A stretch of DNA of 64,000 nt, taken from Rhizobiales bacterium CCH10-E5 (GTDB lineage: Bacteria; Pseudomonadota; Alphaproteobacteria; Rhizobiales; Beijerinckiaceae). Both the position numbers and the translations under genes were made by a program. Below are positions 47,001 through 57,118 of the stretch, in pieces; the first letter of the stretch is position 1; each line of letters starts with the position of its first letter. The stretch spans positions 62,001 through 126,000 of the forward strand of contig LSIG01000004.1 of the NCBI GenBank assembly GCA_001556125.1. The letters run 5' to 3'. Below the pieces are notes generated by a model. That model made no database searches. It worked only from the letters and a program-made list of their open reading frames with translations, and was not told where the DNA came from.

Positions 47001-47393
47001 ATGAAGACCCTGCTTCTGGTCACCGTCCCGCGCATTTTGCTCGGACTGCTTTTTCTGGTTTCCTCCGTCGACGGCTTCTGGTGGCTTGCGACCGGCGCGC
47101 ATCTGATCCATCCGCCGACCAGCGCGCGCGGGGTCGCCTTCGAGGAGGCGCTGCAGGCCTCCGGCTTCTTCTGGCCGCTGCTGAAGACCGTCAACCTCGT
47201 CGGCGCGCTCAGCCTGCTCGGCAACATCGCGCCGGCGTTCGGGCTCGCGCTGATCGCGCCGGTCATGACGGTGATCGTGTTCTTCCACCTCGTCATCAAC
47301 CCGCAGGGCATCCCGGTGGCGGTGATCCTGGTGGTGCTGGGCTCGCTGCTGGTCTGGGCCTATCGCGATCGCTATGCGGCGCTGCTGCGGTAG
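47001..47393 (+). CDS. DoxX-like membrane protein
   Basis: 130 residues from ATG 47001. Four membrane helices; VPRILLGLLFLVSSVDGFWW and SGFFWPLLKTVNLVGALSLL are in the DoxX style, as is the final VLVVLGSLLVWAYRDRY. DoxX proteins are linked to redox or thiosulfate handling in some bacteria; here no partner supports a role. The stop is 8 bp before a palindromic element. Confidence 0.72.
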   Translation: MKTLLLVTVPRILLGLLFLVSSVDGFWWLATGAHLIHPPTSARGVAFEEALQASGFFWPLLKTVNLVGALSLLGNIAPAFGLALIAPVMTVIVFFHLVINPQGIPVAVILVVLGSLLVWAYRDRYAALLR

Positions 47394-47401
47394 CGGGCAC
47401 G

Positions 47402-47531
47402 CGTCATTCTCGGGCGCAGCCCTCGGGTCCGATCTTCGATCGGCCCAAGGATAAACTCCGCGCAGAGCCGAGAATCTCGAAACGAGAATGAACTGGTTTC
47501 CGAGATGCTCGGGTCAAGCCCGAGCATGACG
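47402..47531. repeat. Intergenic palindromic element, family B (copy 4, compound)
   Basis: Outer cgtcat / atgacg. Longer than other copies: it holds two related left arms (cattctcgggcgcag and a later cgagaatctcgaaacgagaatg), plus atgctcggg-tcaag-cccgagcat at the right, suggesting two elements fused. It fills the gap between convergent DoxX and aminotransferase genes. Confidence 0.72.
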
Positions 47532-47538
47532 TGTCACG

Positions 47539-48723
47539 TCACAGCGCAAACCCGCGCAGCCGCTCGCTCAGCGCGCCGATCCGGTCGGCGGCGACATTGG
47601 CGATGGCGATGCGCAGATGCCGTTCCTGGCCCGGTCCGAAATAGGGGCCGGGCAGGGCGAGGACGCCGCGCTCCTGCACCAGAGCCCGCACCACCTCGGC
47701 CGCCGGCACGTCCGGGAACGGGTGGGCCACATAGGCGAAATAGGCGCCGGCCGCGAGCACGCGCCAGTCGTTGAGCGGGGCCATCGCCTCGCGGAAGAGC
47801 GCGGCGCGGGCGTTGATTTCGGCGCGATTGGCCTCGCGCCAGTCGCGGATGCCGTCGATGCCCCAGGTCACGGCGGCCTGGCCGGCGCGCACGGGGCTGA
47901 TCTGGACGCAATCCAGCACCTTGGCGATCTCGGCCATTACCGCTTCGCCCGCCGTGATGGCGCCCAGCCGCCAGCCCGGCACGGCATAGGCCTTGGAAAA
48001 GCTGTAGAGGCCGATCACGGAGTCCTGCCAGGGCGCTGTGGCGAAGACTTCATGCGGGGCGGCAGCGCCGGCAGGCAGGAAATCGCGATAGGTCTCGTCG
48101 AGTACCAGCCAGAGACCGCGCCGCGCGCACAGCTCCGCGAAGGCCGTGATGGTCGCGGGCGGATAGATCGCGCCGGTCGGGTTGTTCGGCGTCACCAGCA
48201 CGATGGCGCGCGTGCCGGCGTCGATCAGCGCCTCCGCCGTCGCGACATCGGGCACGAAGCCGGCGGCCGGATCGCAGGGCAGCGGGCGCGCCTCGATGCC
48301 GAGCATGCGCAGCGTCATCTCGTGGTTGAAGTACCAGGGCGTCGGCAGCAGCACGTTCTGGCCGGCCCGCGCCACCGCCATCATCGTCATGACGAAGGCC
48401 TGGTTGCAGCCCGAGGTGATGGCGACCTCGCCCGGCTCGAAGGGCGCGCCATAGATCCGGCCGATCTCGGCCGCATAGGCTTCGCGCAGGACCATGTCGC
48501 CGGTGATCGGGCCGTAGCGCGTGGCGTCGGGCGAAGCTGCGGCCTGCGCCAGTCGCTCCAGCAGCGCGGCGGGTGGGGGCGAGCCCGGCACCGCCTGCGA
48601 GAGGTCGACCAGAGGGCCCGAGCGGCCGTCATAGGCGCGCGCCCAGCCCTGCGCCTGCGGAATCGGCGGCGTGGCGGTGTCGAGAAGGTCGGGGTTCAGG
48701 GCGGGAAGCGTCGTGTCGGCCAT
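47539..48723 (-). CDS. PLP-dependent class I/II aminotransferase
   Basis: 394 residues. Fold type I motifs: SGCNQAF (105), VTPNNPTGAI with Asn181, VLDETYRDF with Asp209, and the PLP-binding Lys244 in SFSKAYAVPGWRLG. Arg near the C-terminus (LRIAIAN) binds the substrate carboxylate. Substrate cannot be assigned; it resembles aspartate/aromatic-type enzymes. Divergent from the sirtuin gene 118 bp away. Confidence 0.9.
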   Translation of the reverse strand: MADTTLPALNPDLLDTATPPIPQAQGWARAYDGRSGPLVDLSQAVPGSPPPAALLERLAQAAASPDATRYGPITGDMVLREAYAAEIGRIYGAPFEPGEVAITSGCNQAFVMTMMAVARAGQNVLLPTPWYFNHEMTLRMLGIEARPLPCDPAAGFVPDVATAEALIDAGTRAIVLVTPNNPTGAIYPPATITAFAELCARRGLWLVLDETYRDFLPAGAAAPHEVFATAPWQDSVIGLYSFSKAYAVPGWRLGAITAGEAVMAEIAKVLDCVQISPVRAGQAAVTWGIDGIRDWREANRAEINARAALFREAMAPLNDWRVLAAGAYFAYVAHPFPDVPAAEVVRALVQERGVLALPGPYFGPGQERHLRIAIANVAADRIGALSERLRGFAL

Positions 48724-48841
48724 GGCCGGCAGCTTTGGGACGCGGCCGGCCTTGCGTCAATCGGTCCGCGCGCCGGAGGCTCCTGCGCTTGGCGGCCGGC
48801 CAGAGGGACGCCATATCGTTGGCGGAAGCCACGGAGCGCGC

Positions 48842-49597
48842 ATGCCGGACGGAATACGGGACGCCATCGAGACGCTGCATGCGATGCTGGACGCGGCCGG
48901 CAGCATCGTCGCCTTCACCGGCGCCGGCATCTCGACCGAATCGGGGGTGCCGGATTTCCGCTCGGCCGGCTCGCCCTGGATGGTCAACAAGCCGATCCCG
49001 TTCGAGGCCTTCGTCAAGAGCCGCGAGGCGCGGGCCGAGGCCTGGCGGCGTAAATTCGCGATGGACGACCATTATGCCGGCGCCGCTCCAAATGCCGGGC
49101 ATCGCGCGCTCGCCCGGCTCGTCGGGCAGGGGCGGGCGCCCGCGATCATCACCCAGAACATCGACGGGCTGCACCAGGCCTCGGGCGTGCCCGACGAGCG
49201 GGTGATCGAACTGCATGGCAACGGCACCTACGCGACCTGCCTCGCCTGCGGCCGCCGGCATGAACTGGCCGAGATCCGCCCCGCCTTCGAGGCGACGGGC
49301 GAGCCGCCGGACTGTGCCGCCTGCGGCGGGCCGGTGAAGTCCGCGACGATCTCCTTCGGCCAGGCGATGCCGCAGGACAAGATGATCCGGGCCCAGCAAC
49401 TGGCTCTGGAGGCTGAGCTTTTCCTCGTGCTCGGCTCGTCGCTCGTGGTCTATCCGGCGGCGACGCTGCCGGTCATCGCCAAGCGCCGGGAGGCGACGCT
49501 GATCATCGTCAACCGCGAGCCGACGGAGCTCGACGTCATCGCTGATCTGGTGGTGCGGGCGGAGATCGGCGCGGCGCTCGGCCCCCTGGCGGGCTGA
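48842..49597 (+). CDS. cobB: NAD+-dependent protein deacylase (sirtuin)
   Basis: 251 residues from ATG 48842. NAD motifs GAGISTESGVPDFRS (27-41) and TQNIDGLH (104-111), catalytic His125 (ELHGNG), and zinc Cys133, Cys136, Cys158 and Cys161. FGQAMP and GSSLVVYPAA complete the fold. It removes acyl groups from protein lysines with NAD+. Bacterial type III/II sirtuin of ordinary length. Gene symbol by family only. Confidence 0.9.
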   Translation: MPDGIRDAIETLHAMLDAAGSIVAFTGAGISTESGVPDFRSAGSPWMVNKPIPFEAFVKSREARAEAWRRKFAMDDHYAGAAPNAGHRALARLVGQGRAPAIITQNIDGLHQASGVPDERVIELHGNGTYATCLACGRRHELAEIRPAFEATGEPPDCAACGGPVKSATISFGQAMPQDKMIRAQQLALEAELFLVLGSSLVVYPAATLPVIAKRREATLIIVNREPTELDVIADLVVRAEIGAALGPLAG

Positions 49598-49699
49598 GCC
49601 CCTGCGACCTTTCGGTCCGGCCCGCATGACGGGGCTTGAGGCCGTAGCAAAAACAGCTATGCGAGCAGGACGCTTCCCTCCACCGTCGCAAGGCGCTCC

Positions 49700-50155
49700 A
49701 TGTCCAGCGAGAAGACCATCCCCTCGGCCGCCCTCGCGCTCGGTGCGGCCGGGGTCATCCCGTTCCTGGCCTGCACCGCCGGGCTCGCGGCCGGCTTCGC
49801 CGTGCCGGGCATCGGCGGTGGCGAGCGGCTGGCCCAGGCGCTGATCGTCTACGGGGTCGCGATCCTGTCCTTCCTCGGGGGGGTGCGCTGGGGCATCGCC
49901 ATGGGCTATGAGAGCGAGGCCGCGCAGCGGCGCGATTTCGTCATCGCCGTGATCCCGGCGCTGATCGGCTGGGGCGCGGCGCTGCTGGCGCCGGGCGCGG
50001 CGCTGTGGACGCTCTGCGTCGCCTTCATCCTGCTCGGGCTGATGGATTACGGGCTCTATTGCCGCGATGTCGCCGCCGAGTGGTATGGCCGGCTTCGGCT
50101 CGGCCTGTCGGCGGCGGTGGCGGTGCTGCTCGGCGTGGCGGCGGCCGCGGCCTGA
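49700..50155 (+). CDS. DUF3429 membrane protein
   Basis: 151 residues. Five hydrophobic helices; signature YGVAILSFLGGVRWGIAM, AVIPALIGWGAALL and LGLMDYGLYCRDVAAEWYGRLR of DUF3429. Unknown function. Its stop is four bases from the convergent LysE stop. Confidence 0.9.
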   Translation: MSSEKTIPSAALALGAAGVIPFLACTAGLAAGFAVPGIGGGERLAQALIVYGVAILSFLGGVRWGIAMGYESEAAQRRDFVIAVIPALIGWGAALLAPGAALWTLCVAFILLGLMDYGLYCRDVAAEWYGRLRLGLSAAVAVLLGVAAAAA

Positions 50156-50158
50156 ACC

Positions 50159-50791
50159 TCACTCGCGCGAGGCCAGCGCCAGCCGCAGTGGCAGCGCGCC
50201 GAAGACCGCGCCCATCAGCCGCTGCGGCCAGGCGGCGAGATGGGGCCGTGCGGCGAGCGCCCGCCCGAGCCGGCCGGCCGTCAGGATGACCGCGCCGTTG
50301 ACGGTCAGTCCCGTCAGATTGAGAATCGTCGCCAGGACGATGACCTGCAGCGCGATCGACCCGGCCTCGGGCTTCAGGAACTGCGGCAGCAGCGCCAGCA
50401 TGAACAGCGCCATCTTGGGGTTGAGCAGGTTCGTCAGCATCCCCTGCAGGAAGATCGCGCGCAGCTTCAGCGCCGGCTGGTCGGCGCGCGGCGCGAAGAG
50501 GGTGGCCGGCGACCGCAGCGTCGTCCAGGCCAGCCAGGCGAGATAGGCCGCGCCGAGGAAGCGCAGGGCGTCATAGGCCGCCGGCACCAGCAGGAAGAGC
50601 TGCGACAGGCCGAAAGCGGCCGCGAAGGCCTGGAGATAGCTCCCGGCGGCGATGCCGGCATAGGTCAGGACGCCCGCGGCGCGGCCCTGGCTGATGCTGC
50701 GCGAGGCGATCAGCAGCATGTCGGGGCCGGGCGTGGCGGTCAGGACGGCGCAGGCGGTCGTGAAGAGCGCGAGGGTGGCGAGATCGGGCAT
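50159..50791 (-). CDS. LysE/RhtB-family amino-acid exporter
   Basis: 210 residues from ATG 50791 (the longer frame to 50863 adds no conserved residues). Family N-terminus TACAVLTATPGPDMLLIASRSISQGRAAG, FLGAAYLAWLAW and NLLNPKMALFMLALLPQFL; six helices. Exports amino acids or related compounds; substrate unknown. Head-to-head with the cold-shock gene. Confidence 0.9.
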   Translation of the reverse strand: MPDLATLALFTTACAVLTATPGPDMLLIASRSISQGRAAGVLTYAGIAAGSYLQAFAAAFGLSQLFLLVPAAYDALRFLGAAYLAWLAWTTLRSPATLFAPRADQPALKLRAIFLQGMLTNLLNPKMALFMLALLPQFLKPEAGSIALQVIVLATILNLTGLTVNGAVILTAGRLGRALAARPHLAAWPQRLMGAVFGALPLRLALASRE

Positions 50792-50972
50792 GGCGGTCCT
50801 CGTCGCGGCGTGGTCGACTCGGGAGCCCTCTATCGCATGGGGCGGCCGCACATCGGAGCGCATTTTCGCCCATCGCAGATGTGGATGACGCGAAGCCGGC
50901 TGTATCGCGACTCCCCGGGGATGGTATCGTGGCGGGGCGAATCAAGCCATTTCGGGCGGGGGTGGGTAGTCA

Positions 50973-51587
50973 ATGTCCGACGAGTTCGGTGAGAGCGGGC
51001 GGCGACCGGTAGGACCGATCCAGTCGCTCAATCGGGTGATGCGGCTCGACGGGCCGGACAGCCTCGCCGCGGATGTCGGCGTCGAGCTCAGCGGCTATGT
51101 GAAGTGGTTCGACGTCTCCAAGGGCTACGGCTTCGTCGTGCCCGAGGATGGCGGGCCCGACGTCCTCGTCCATGTCACCATCCTGAAGCGCGATGGTTTC
51201 AATGCGATCGCCGAAGGCGCTCACATCGTGCTCGAAGCGGTGGAGAAGCCGCGCGGCCGTCAGGCCATCCGCGTCCCGTCGATCGACACCACCGCCGCGC
51301 GCCATCCTGCCGAGATGCCGCTGGCGCGCACCAACGTCCAGGTCACGCCGACCAGCGGGCTCGAGCGGATGACGGTGAAGTGGTTCAACCGGCTGCGCGG
51401 CTTCGGCTTCGTCTCGGCCGGCGAGAATTCGCCCGACGTCTTCGTCCATATGGAAACGATGCGTCGCTATGGGCTCGTCGAGCTGATTCCCGGACAGGTC
51501 GTGCTGGTGCGCTACGGGCCCGGGCCGAAGGGCCTGATGGCCGCCGAGATCCGGCTGGAGCAGGGCGGGGCGCCAAGCTCGCACTGA
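50973..51587 (+). CDS. Protein with two cold-shock domains
   Basis: 204 residues. Two CSDs: SGYVKWFDVSKGYGFVVPED (about 41-105) and MTVKWFNRLRGFGFVSAGEN (about 132-198), each with RNP1 (GYGFV / GFGFV) and RNP2 (VLVHV / VFVHM). A charged linker and an N-terminal tail precede them. Double-CSD proteins are typical of alphaproteobacteria; they bind single-stranded RNA or DNA. A gggtggg site lies near the ATG. Followed by a palindromic element. Confidence 0.92.
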   Translation: MSDEFGESGRRPVGPIQSLNRVMRLDGPDSLAADVGVELSGYVKWFDVSKGYGFVVPEDGGPDVLVHVTILKRDGFNAIAEGAHIVLEAVEKPRGRQAIRVPSIDTTAARHPAEMPLARTNVQVTPTSGLERMTVKWFNRLRGFGFVSAGENSPDVFVHMETMRRYGLVELIPGQVVLVRYGPGPKGLMAAEIRLEQGGAPSSH

Positions 51588-51605
51588 GCGGACGGCAATT
51601 TCGTG

Positions 51606-51693
51606 CGTCATGCTCGGGCTCGACCCGAGCATCTCCCGCCGCGAACAGCTCCTCTTCCTGCCCGAGATGGTCGGCTCAAGGCCGACCATGACG
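51606..51693. repeat. Intergenic palindromic element, family B (copy 5)
   Basis: Outer cgtcat / atgacg; hairpins tgctcggg-ctcga-cccgagca and tggtcgg-ctcaag-gccgacca. Lies between convergent csp and erpA genes, ending 2 bp before the erpA stop. Confidence 0.78.
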
Positions 51694-51695
51694 TC

Positions 51696-52046
51696 TCAGA
51701 GCGCGAACGACGTCCCGCAGCCGCAGGAACTCGTCGCGTTCGGGTTGGTGATCTTGAAGGATTGCCCGATCAGATCGTCGACGAAGTCGATCGTGCTGCC
51801 GGCCAGCAGGTCGAGCGAGGTTTCGTCGATTAGCACGGTGGCGCCGTCGCGCTCGATGACGATGTCGCCCGGCGCCTTCTCGCGATCGACGTCGAAGACG
51901 TACTGGAAACCCGAGCAGCCTCCGCCGGCGACGCTGACGCGCAGCATCGAGCCCGGCGGCTCCGTCGCCATCACGGCGAGGATGCGGCTGGCGGCCTTCT
52001 CGGTCACGGAGACGGGGCTCGCAGCGGCCTCGTTCGATGGGGTCAT
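51696..52046 (-). CDS. erpA: Iron-sulfur cluster carrier ErpA/HesB family
   Basis: 116 residues. The A-type carrier cysteines are Cys44 ([11 protein letters not shown]) and Cys108/Cys110 (SSCGCG). It hands assembled clusters to targets. ErpA versus IscA/SufA cannot be fully separated, but the dgt neighbour fits the usual alphaproteobacterial erpA locus. Divergent from dgt with a 98-bp shared upstream region. Confidence 0.9.
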   Translation of the reverse strand: MTPSNEAAASPVSVTEKAASRILAVMATEPPGSMLRVSVAGGGCSGFQYVFDVDREKAPGDIVIERDGATVLIDETSLDLLAGSTIDFVDDLIGQSFKITNPNATSSCGCGTSFAL

Positions 52047-52144
52047 GGCGATCTCCCGGAGCAGAAGCTCCTTGCACCTGGGTTGCCCGTAAAGGTAAGT
52101 GCGCGCCAGCCCCCCGACAAGCCGGGGGCGGCGACGGACCCGCC

Positions 52145-53404
52145 ATGCCGCATCCAGACGATCCGCACGCCTCGCTGCCCACGCAGCCGGGCGCCGCGCG
52201 CGAACCCGGCGACCGCTGGCGGGCTCCCTATGCCTGCCGGGCGGCGACGAGCCGGGGCCGGCTGATCGAGGAGCCGGCCTCGCCGACGCGCAACCCGTTC
52301 CAGCGCGACCGCGACCGCATCATCCACTCCACCGCCTTTCGCCGGCTGAAGCACAAGACGCAGGTCTTCGTCTCGCATGAGGGCGACCATTTCCGCACGC
52401 GGCTGACGCATACGATCGAGGTGGCGCAGATTGCGCGCGCCCTGGCGCGGGCGCTCGGGCTCGACGAGGACCTCGCCGAGGCGCTGGCGCTGGCCCACGA
52501 TCTCGGCCACACGCCCTTCGGCCATACCGGAGAGGATGCGCTGGCCGACTGCATGGCCGATGTCGGCGGCTTCGACCACAACGCCCAGACGCTGCGGATC
52601 GTGACGCGGCTGGAGCGGCGCTATGCGGGGTTCGACGGGCTGAATCTGACCTGGGAGACGCTCGAGGGCCTGGTCAAGCACAACGGCCCGCTGCTGCTGG
52701 ACGACGGCTCGCCGACCGAGCGCTATGCCGGGATCGGCATCCCCGCCGCGATCGTCGAATACCAGGCCAAGCAGGATCTCTGGCTCGACACGTTCGCCTC
52801 GGCGGAGGCGCAGGCGGCGGCGCTCGCCGACGACATCGCCTACAACGCCCATGACATCGACGATGGCCTGCGGGCCGGGCTCTTCGGCCATGGCGAGCTG
52901 CGCGCGGTGCCCTTCCTGGCGGGGCTGCTCGACGAGATCGAGGCCCTGCATCCCGGGCTGGAGACGGCGCGGACGACGAACGAGCTGGTGCGGCGGGTGA
53001 TCACGCGCTTCGTCGAGGGCACGATCGCCGAATCGCAAGGCAGACTGGCGGCGCTCGCCCCGGCCGATGCCAATGCGGTGCGCCGGGCGGGCCGGCCGGT
53101 GATCGCCTTTCCGGCGGCCATCGAGGCGGCCGACCGCGAGATCAAGGCCTTCCTCTACCCCAACATGTACCGCCATGCCCGCATCGCGCCGATCCGCCGC
53201 GATGCGGCGCAGGTGGTGCGCGACCTGTTCGGCCGCTTCCGGGCCGATCCCGGCCTGATGCCGCTGGACTGGGCCGCGGGCTGCGGGAGCCTCGACCCGC
53301 ACCGTCTGGCGCGGCGGGTAGCGGACTATATCGCCGGGATGACCGACTGGTACGCGCTCGACGAGCATCGGCGCCTGTTTGACGCGACCCCGACGCTGCG
53401 ATAG
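52145..53404 (+). CDS. dgt: Deoxyguanosinetriphosphate triphosphohydrolase-like protein
   Basis: 419 residues from ATG 52145; frames upstream run into the erpA leader. HD-domain metal ligands in [12 protein letters not shown] and [31 protein letters not shown] and [13 protein letters not shown] are dGTPase signatures. Cleaves dNTPs to nucleoside and triphosphate. The family length is normal. 35 bp upstream of argS and probably cotranscribed with it. Confidence 0.92.
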   Translation: MPHPDDPHASLPTQPGAAREPGDRWRAPYACRAATSRGRLIEEPASPTRNPFQRDRDRIIHSTAFRRLKHKTQVFVSHEGDHFRTRLTHTIEVAQIARALARALGLDEDLAEALALAHDLGHTPFGHTGEDALADCMADVGGFDHNAQTLRIVTRLERRYAGFDGLNLTWETLEGLVKHNGPLLLDDGSPTERYAGIGIPAAIVEYQAKQDLWLDTFASAEAQAAALADDIAYNAHDIDDGLRAGLFGHGELRAVPFLAGLLDEIEALHPGLETARTTNELVRRVITRFVEGTIAESQGRLAALAPADANAVRRAGRPVIAFPAAIEAADREIKAFLYPNMYRHARIAPIRRDAAQVVRDLFGRFRADPGLMPLDWAAGCGSLDPHRLARRVADYIAGMTDWYALDEHRRLFDATPTLR

Positions 53405-53439
53405 GGCCGGGCGCCTCTCCACCGCAGATATCGGCCGCC

Positions 53440-55200
53440 ATGAACCTGTTCGAGACCTATTCCGCCCGTGTCGCCGCCGCGCTCGCCGCGCTCGCCGATC
53501 GCGGGGCGCTGCCCGCCGGGCTCGATCTCGGCCGCGTCGTGGTCGAGCCGACGAAGGACCCCGCGCATGGCGATCTCGCGACCAATGCCGCGATGGTGCT
53601 CGCCAAGGAGGCAGGGACCAATCCGCGGTCTCTGGCCGCCCTGCTGATCGAGGAACTCGCCAAGGACCCCGAGATCACCAAGGCCGAGGTGGCGGGGCCC
53701 GGCTTCATCAACCTGACCCTGCAGCCTTCGGTCTTCACCGCGATCCTGAAGGAGGCGGTGCTGCGGGGCCTCGATTATGGCCGCGGCGCGCCGAAGCCTC
53801 AGCCCAAGATCAATGTCGAATATGTCTCGGCCAATCCGACGGGGCCGATGCATGTCGGCCATGGCCGCGGCGCCGTCTTCGGCGATGCGCTCGCCAACAT
53901 CCTGGCCTTCGCCGGCCATGATGTGACGCGCGAGTACTACATCAACGACGCCGGGGCGCAGGTCGATGTCCTCGCCCGCTCCGCCTTCCTGCGCTACCGC
54001 GAGGCGCTGGGCGAGACGATCACGATCCCCGAGGGGCTTTATCCGGGCGACTATCTGGTCTCTGTCGGTCACGAGTTGGAACATCAGTATGGCCGCTCGT
54101 TGTTGGACAAGTCCGAGTCGGAGTGGATGCCTATCGTCCGGTCCGTCGCGATCGGCGAGATGATGGCAATGATCAGGGCCGATCTGCTGGCCTTGGGCGT
54201 CGCGCACGACCAGTTCTTCTCCGAGCGCTCGCTGCAGGAAACCGGCGGCGTCGATGCGGTCGCCGAGACCATCGCGGATCTGCGGTCCCGCGATCTAGTC
54301 TATGAAGGCCGGCTCCCCCCGCCCAAGGGCCAGAAGGATGAGGATTGGGAGGATCGCGAGCAGACGCTGTTCCGCGCCACCCAGTTCGGCGACGATGTCG
54401 ACCGGCCGCTGCTGAAGTCGGATGGCAGCTACACCTATTTCGCCAACGACATCGCCTATCACCGCTCGAAGTTCACCCGCGGCTTCGCGCAGATGATCGA
54501 CGTCTGGGGCGCCGACCATGGCGGCTACGTCAAGCGCATGCAGGCGGCCGTGAAGGCGGTCACGGCCGGGCAGGGCGCGCTCGACGTCAAGCTCTGCCAG
54601 CTCGTCAAGCTGCTGCGCAACGGCGAGCCGGTGAAGATGTCGAAGCGTTCGGGCGATTTCGTCACGCTGCGCGAGGTCATCGACGAGGTCGGCCGCGATG
54701 CGGTGCGCTTCATGATGATCTTCCGCAAGAACGACGCGACGCTCGACTTCGATCTCGCCAAGGTGGTCGAGCAGTCGAAGGATAATCCGGTCTTCTATGT
54801 CCAATACGCCCATGCGCGCTGCGCCTCGATCTTCCGGCAGGCGCGCGAGGCTTTTCCGGATCTCGACCTGTCGCCGCAGGCGCTGGCTGGTGCCGATCTC
54901 GCCCGCCTCACCGACGAGGCGGAGCTCGGTATCGTCAAGTTGATCGCGGCCTATCCGCGCATCGTCGAAAGCGCCGCGGCCGCACACGAGCCACATCGGC
55001 TGGCGTTCTTCGTGCATGAGCTCGCCAGCGCGTTCCATTCCCTATGGAACAAGGGCAAACACTCGCCGCAATTACGGTTCGTTAATCAAACTGATCGAGA
55101 GTCGACTGTGGCGAGGTTGGCGTTTGTGCATGCGGTGCGCAGCGTCCTTGCTTCCGGTCTGGCTGTCGCCGGAGTTGCGGCGCCGGAAGAGATGCGTTGA
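53440..55200 (+). CDS. argS: Arginyl-tRNA synthetase
   Basis: 586 residues, class I synthetase. HIGH-type motif [15 protein letters not shown] (about 140) and KMSK motif [16 protein letters not shown]. ArgRS add-1 domain at the N-terminus and the helical anticodon-binding domain at the C-terminus ([18 protein letters not shown]). The last 150 bases are A/T-richer than the rest. Likely in an operon with dgt and the SPOR gene. Confidence 0.95.
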   Translation: MNLFETYSARVAAALAALADRGALPAGLDLGRVVVEPTKDPAHGDLATNAAMVLAKEAGTNPRSLAALLIEELAKDPEITKAEVAGPGFINLTLQPSVFTAILKEAVLRGLDYGRGAPKPQPKINVEYVSANPTGPMHVGHGRGAVFGDALANILAFAGHDVTREYYINDAGAQVDVLARSAFLRYREALGETITIPEGLYPGDYLVSVGHELEHQYGRSLLDKSESEWMPIVRSVAIGEMMAMIRADLLALGVAHDQFFSERSLQETGGVDAVAETIADLRSRDLVYEGRLPPPKGQKDEDWEDREQTLFRATQFGDDVDRPLLKSDGSYTYFANDIAYHRSKFTRGFAQMIDVWGADHGGYVKRMQAAVKAVTAGQGALDVKLCQLVKLLRNGEPVKMSKRSGDFVTLREVIDEVGRDAVRFMMIFRKNDATLDFDLAKVVEQSKDNPVFYVQYAHARCASIFRQAREAFPDLDLSPQALAGADLARLTDEAELGIVKLIAAYPRIVESAAAAHEPHRLAFFVHELASAFHSLWNKGKHSPQLRFVNQTDRESTVARLAFVHAVRSVLASGLAVAGVAAPEEMR

Positions 55201-55298
55201 CGGGCTCAGGGCCCTCGGCGCCCACAAGGTCGGGTTGACTGCGTCGCGCCTGGGCGTTCCCATGCGTGCCTGCGGCCTGCGCTGGGATGGATCATGCC

Positions 55299-56918
55299 AT
55301 GAGTGAGCCCGCTAGGAACCGTTTTGCTCTCGACCTCGAGGATCTGGAGCGCCAGCTCCGCAGTGCGGGACAGGCCCCGCGCTCGGGCCAGTCGACCGAT
55401 CCTCTGGCCGAGCTGACGCGCATCGTCGACCAGGGCGATCCGCTGAAGGACATTTTTGGCCAGCGCGGCGCTGCGCCGGCGCCAACGCGCGCCACGCCGT
55501 CCTGGCCAGCTGCCACGCCGGCTCCGGCCCAGCCCCGCATCGTGCCGGAAGCGCCGCGCGAGGAGCCGCAATTCGACGCCATCCGGCAGTTCCAGGCCGT
55601 GGCCGAGCAGGCGCCGCCGCCGGCCGAACTGCGTGGCGCGCTCGACGAATTCGAAGCCCTGCTGCGCCGCACCGATTCGGCCCGGCCGGCCGCGCCCGTC
55701 GCTCCGGCACCCGCGCCGCTGCGGGCTGCACCGCGCTTCGATTCCGCCGACGAGAGCTTCGAACGGCCCGAGCCGCAGGCCTATCAGCGCCCGGTCACGG
55801 CTCCGGCTGCGCGCGACCTCGACGAGGCGAACGAGGCCTATGGCTATCGCGATCAGCCCGACGCCTACGATCCGCAGCCGGTCCATGCGGCCGCGGTGGC
55901 CGACGAGGATATGCCGGACCTCGAGCCGCGCCGCTCGCGCAGGGGGCTCTATGCCGCCGCTGCGCTGATCGTCGTCGGCGTGGTTGGCGTCGGCGCGGCG
56001 ATGTCGCTGCGGGGGCCGACCCGCAGCGCCGACGGGCAGCCGCCAACCATTGCCGCCGCCACCGGCCCGACCAAGGTCGAGCCGGTCAATCCGGGCGGGG
56101 CCGAGATCCCGAACCAGAACAAGCAGATCTATGAGCGGCCCGGCGATGGCCAGTCCGGCGCGACCAAGGTCGTCAGCCGCGAGGAGCAGCCGGTCGACGT
56201 CCAGCAGGCGGCGCGCTCGATGCCGACCCGCGTCGTGATGCCGGGGCCGGGCTCGGCGACGGCGACGCCGCCCGCCAACGCGTTGTCGCAAGCGCCTGCC
56301 ACTGCCGCGCCGGTGTGCCGTCCGGACGGATCGACACGGCCGGACGGCACACCGGCGCCGCCCGCCAACGGCTCGGCCAACAGCCCCTCCGGCTACACCA
56401 ATGGCGCCGTCCCCCTGGCGACGGGCTCCGCGCCTCCGGCGCGTCCGGCCGGGCTATCCCCCTCCGCGACCTCCGCTCCGGCCCCCGTCGCGGCAGCGCC
56501 GGCAACGCCCCAGTCGCGCCCCGCGACGACTCCGGCGGCCGAGGCGCCCAAGGTGCAGGAGCGGGCTGCCGCGCCGGCGACGACTCCCGCCGCGCCGCTG
56601 CGCGTCGCCAACGCCGCTCCCGCCGCGACGGCTCCGGCCGCTCCGGCGACCGCTGCCCTGCGGGCCGGCACGGGTGATTTCGTGGTGCAGCTCGGCGCGC
56701 CCGGCAGCGAGGCCGAGGCCCGCGCCACCTTTGCCGCGCTGCAGCGCAAATATCCCGGTCAGCTCGGCGGCCAGGCGCCGATCGTGCGCAAGACCGAGCT
56801 GGCCGGCGGCAAGACCGTCTACCGCCTGCGCGTCGGCCCCTACAGCCGCGAGGACGCGACCTCGATGTGCACGGCGCTGCAGGCCGCCGGCGGCCAGTGC
56901 TTCATCGCGAAGAACTGA
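55299..56918 (+). CDS. SPOR-domain membrane protein
   Basis: 539 residues from ATG 55299. Cytoplasmic N-terminal part (1-215) with a short amphipathic region DLEDLERQLR and Pro/Ala spacers, one membrane helix (217-236), a long Pro/Ala/Ser/Thr-rich periplasmic linker and a C-terminal SPOR domain (about 463-539, GDFVVQLGAPGSEAEARATF). SPOR domains bind peptidoglycan stripped of stem peptides at the septum; a division role is likely. Followed by a strong terminator. Confidence 0.87.
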   Translation: MSEPARNRFALDLEDLERQLRSAGQAPRSGQSTDPLAELTRIVDQGDPLKDIFGQRGAAPAPTRATPSWPAATPAPAQPRIVPEAPREEPQFDAIRQFQAVAEQAPPPAELRGALDEFEALLRRTDSARPAAPVAPAPAPLRAAPRFDSADESFERPEPQAYQRPVTAPAARDLDEANEAYGYRDQPDAYDPQPVHAAAVADEDMPDLEPRRSRRGLYAAAALIVVGVVGVGAAMSLRGPTRSADGQPPTIAAATGPTKVEPVNPGGAEIPNQNKQIYERPGDGQSGATKVVSREEQPVDVQQAARSMPTRVVMPGPGSATATPPANALSQAPATAAPVCRPDGSTRPDGTPAPPANGSANSPSGYTNGAVPLATGSAPPARPAGLSPSATSAPAPVAAAPATPQSRPATTPAAEAPKVQERAAAPATTPAAPLRVANAAPAATAPAAPATAALRAGTGDFVVQLGAPGSEAEARATFAALQRKYPGQLGGQAPIVRKTELAGGKTVYRLRVGPYSREDATSMCTALQAAGGQCFIAKN

Positions 56919-56947
56919 CCCGGCCGCCACCGTCGACCCCATCCGAG

Positions 56948-56976
56948 ACCGGCGGCGCCCAGCGCCGCCGGTTTTT
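56948..56976 (+). terminator. Rho-independent terminator after the SPOR gene
   Basis: 10-bp stem accggcggcg / cgccgccggt, five-base loop and five T, 29 bp after the SPOR stop. Marks the end of dgt-argS-SPOR. Confidence 0.88.
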
Positions 56977-57118
56977 CGTGCCCGTGATGCAGGGCGCGGC
57001 GGCGCGGCGCGCGGTGGCCGGGCTTGCCGTTTCGTGGCAAGAGGCCGGCGACAGAGTCGTGTCCTGCCTACGGGAAGAGGATGCGGCCGAAGACCAGAAC
57101 AGCCTTCCGGAGGACACC

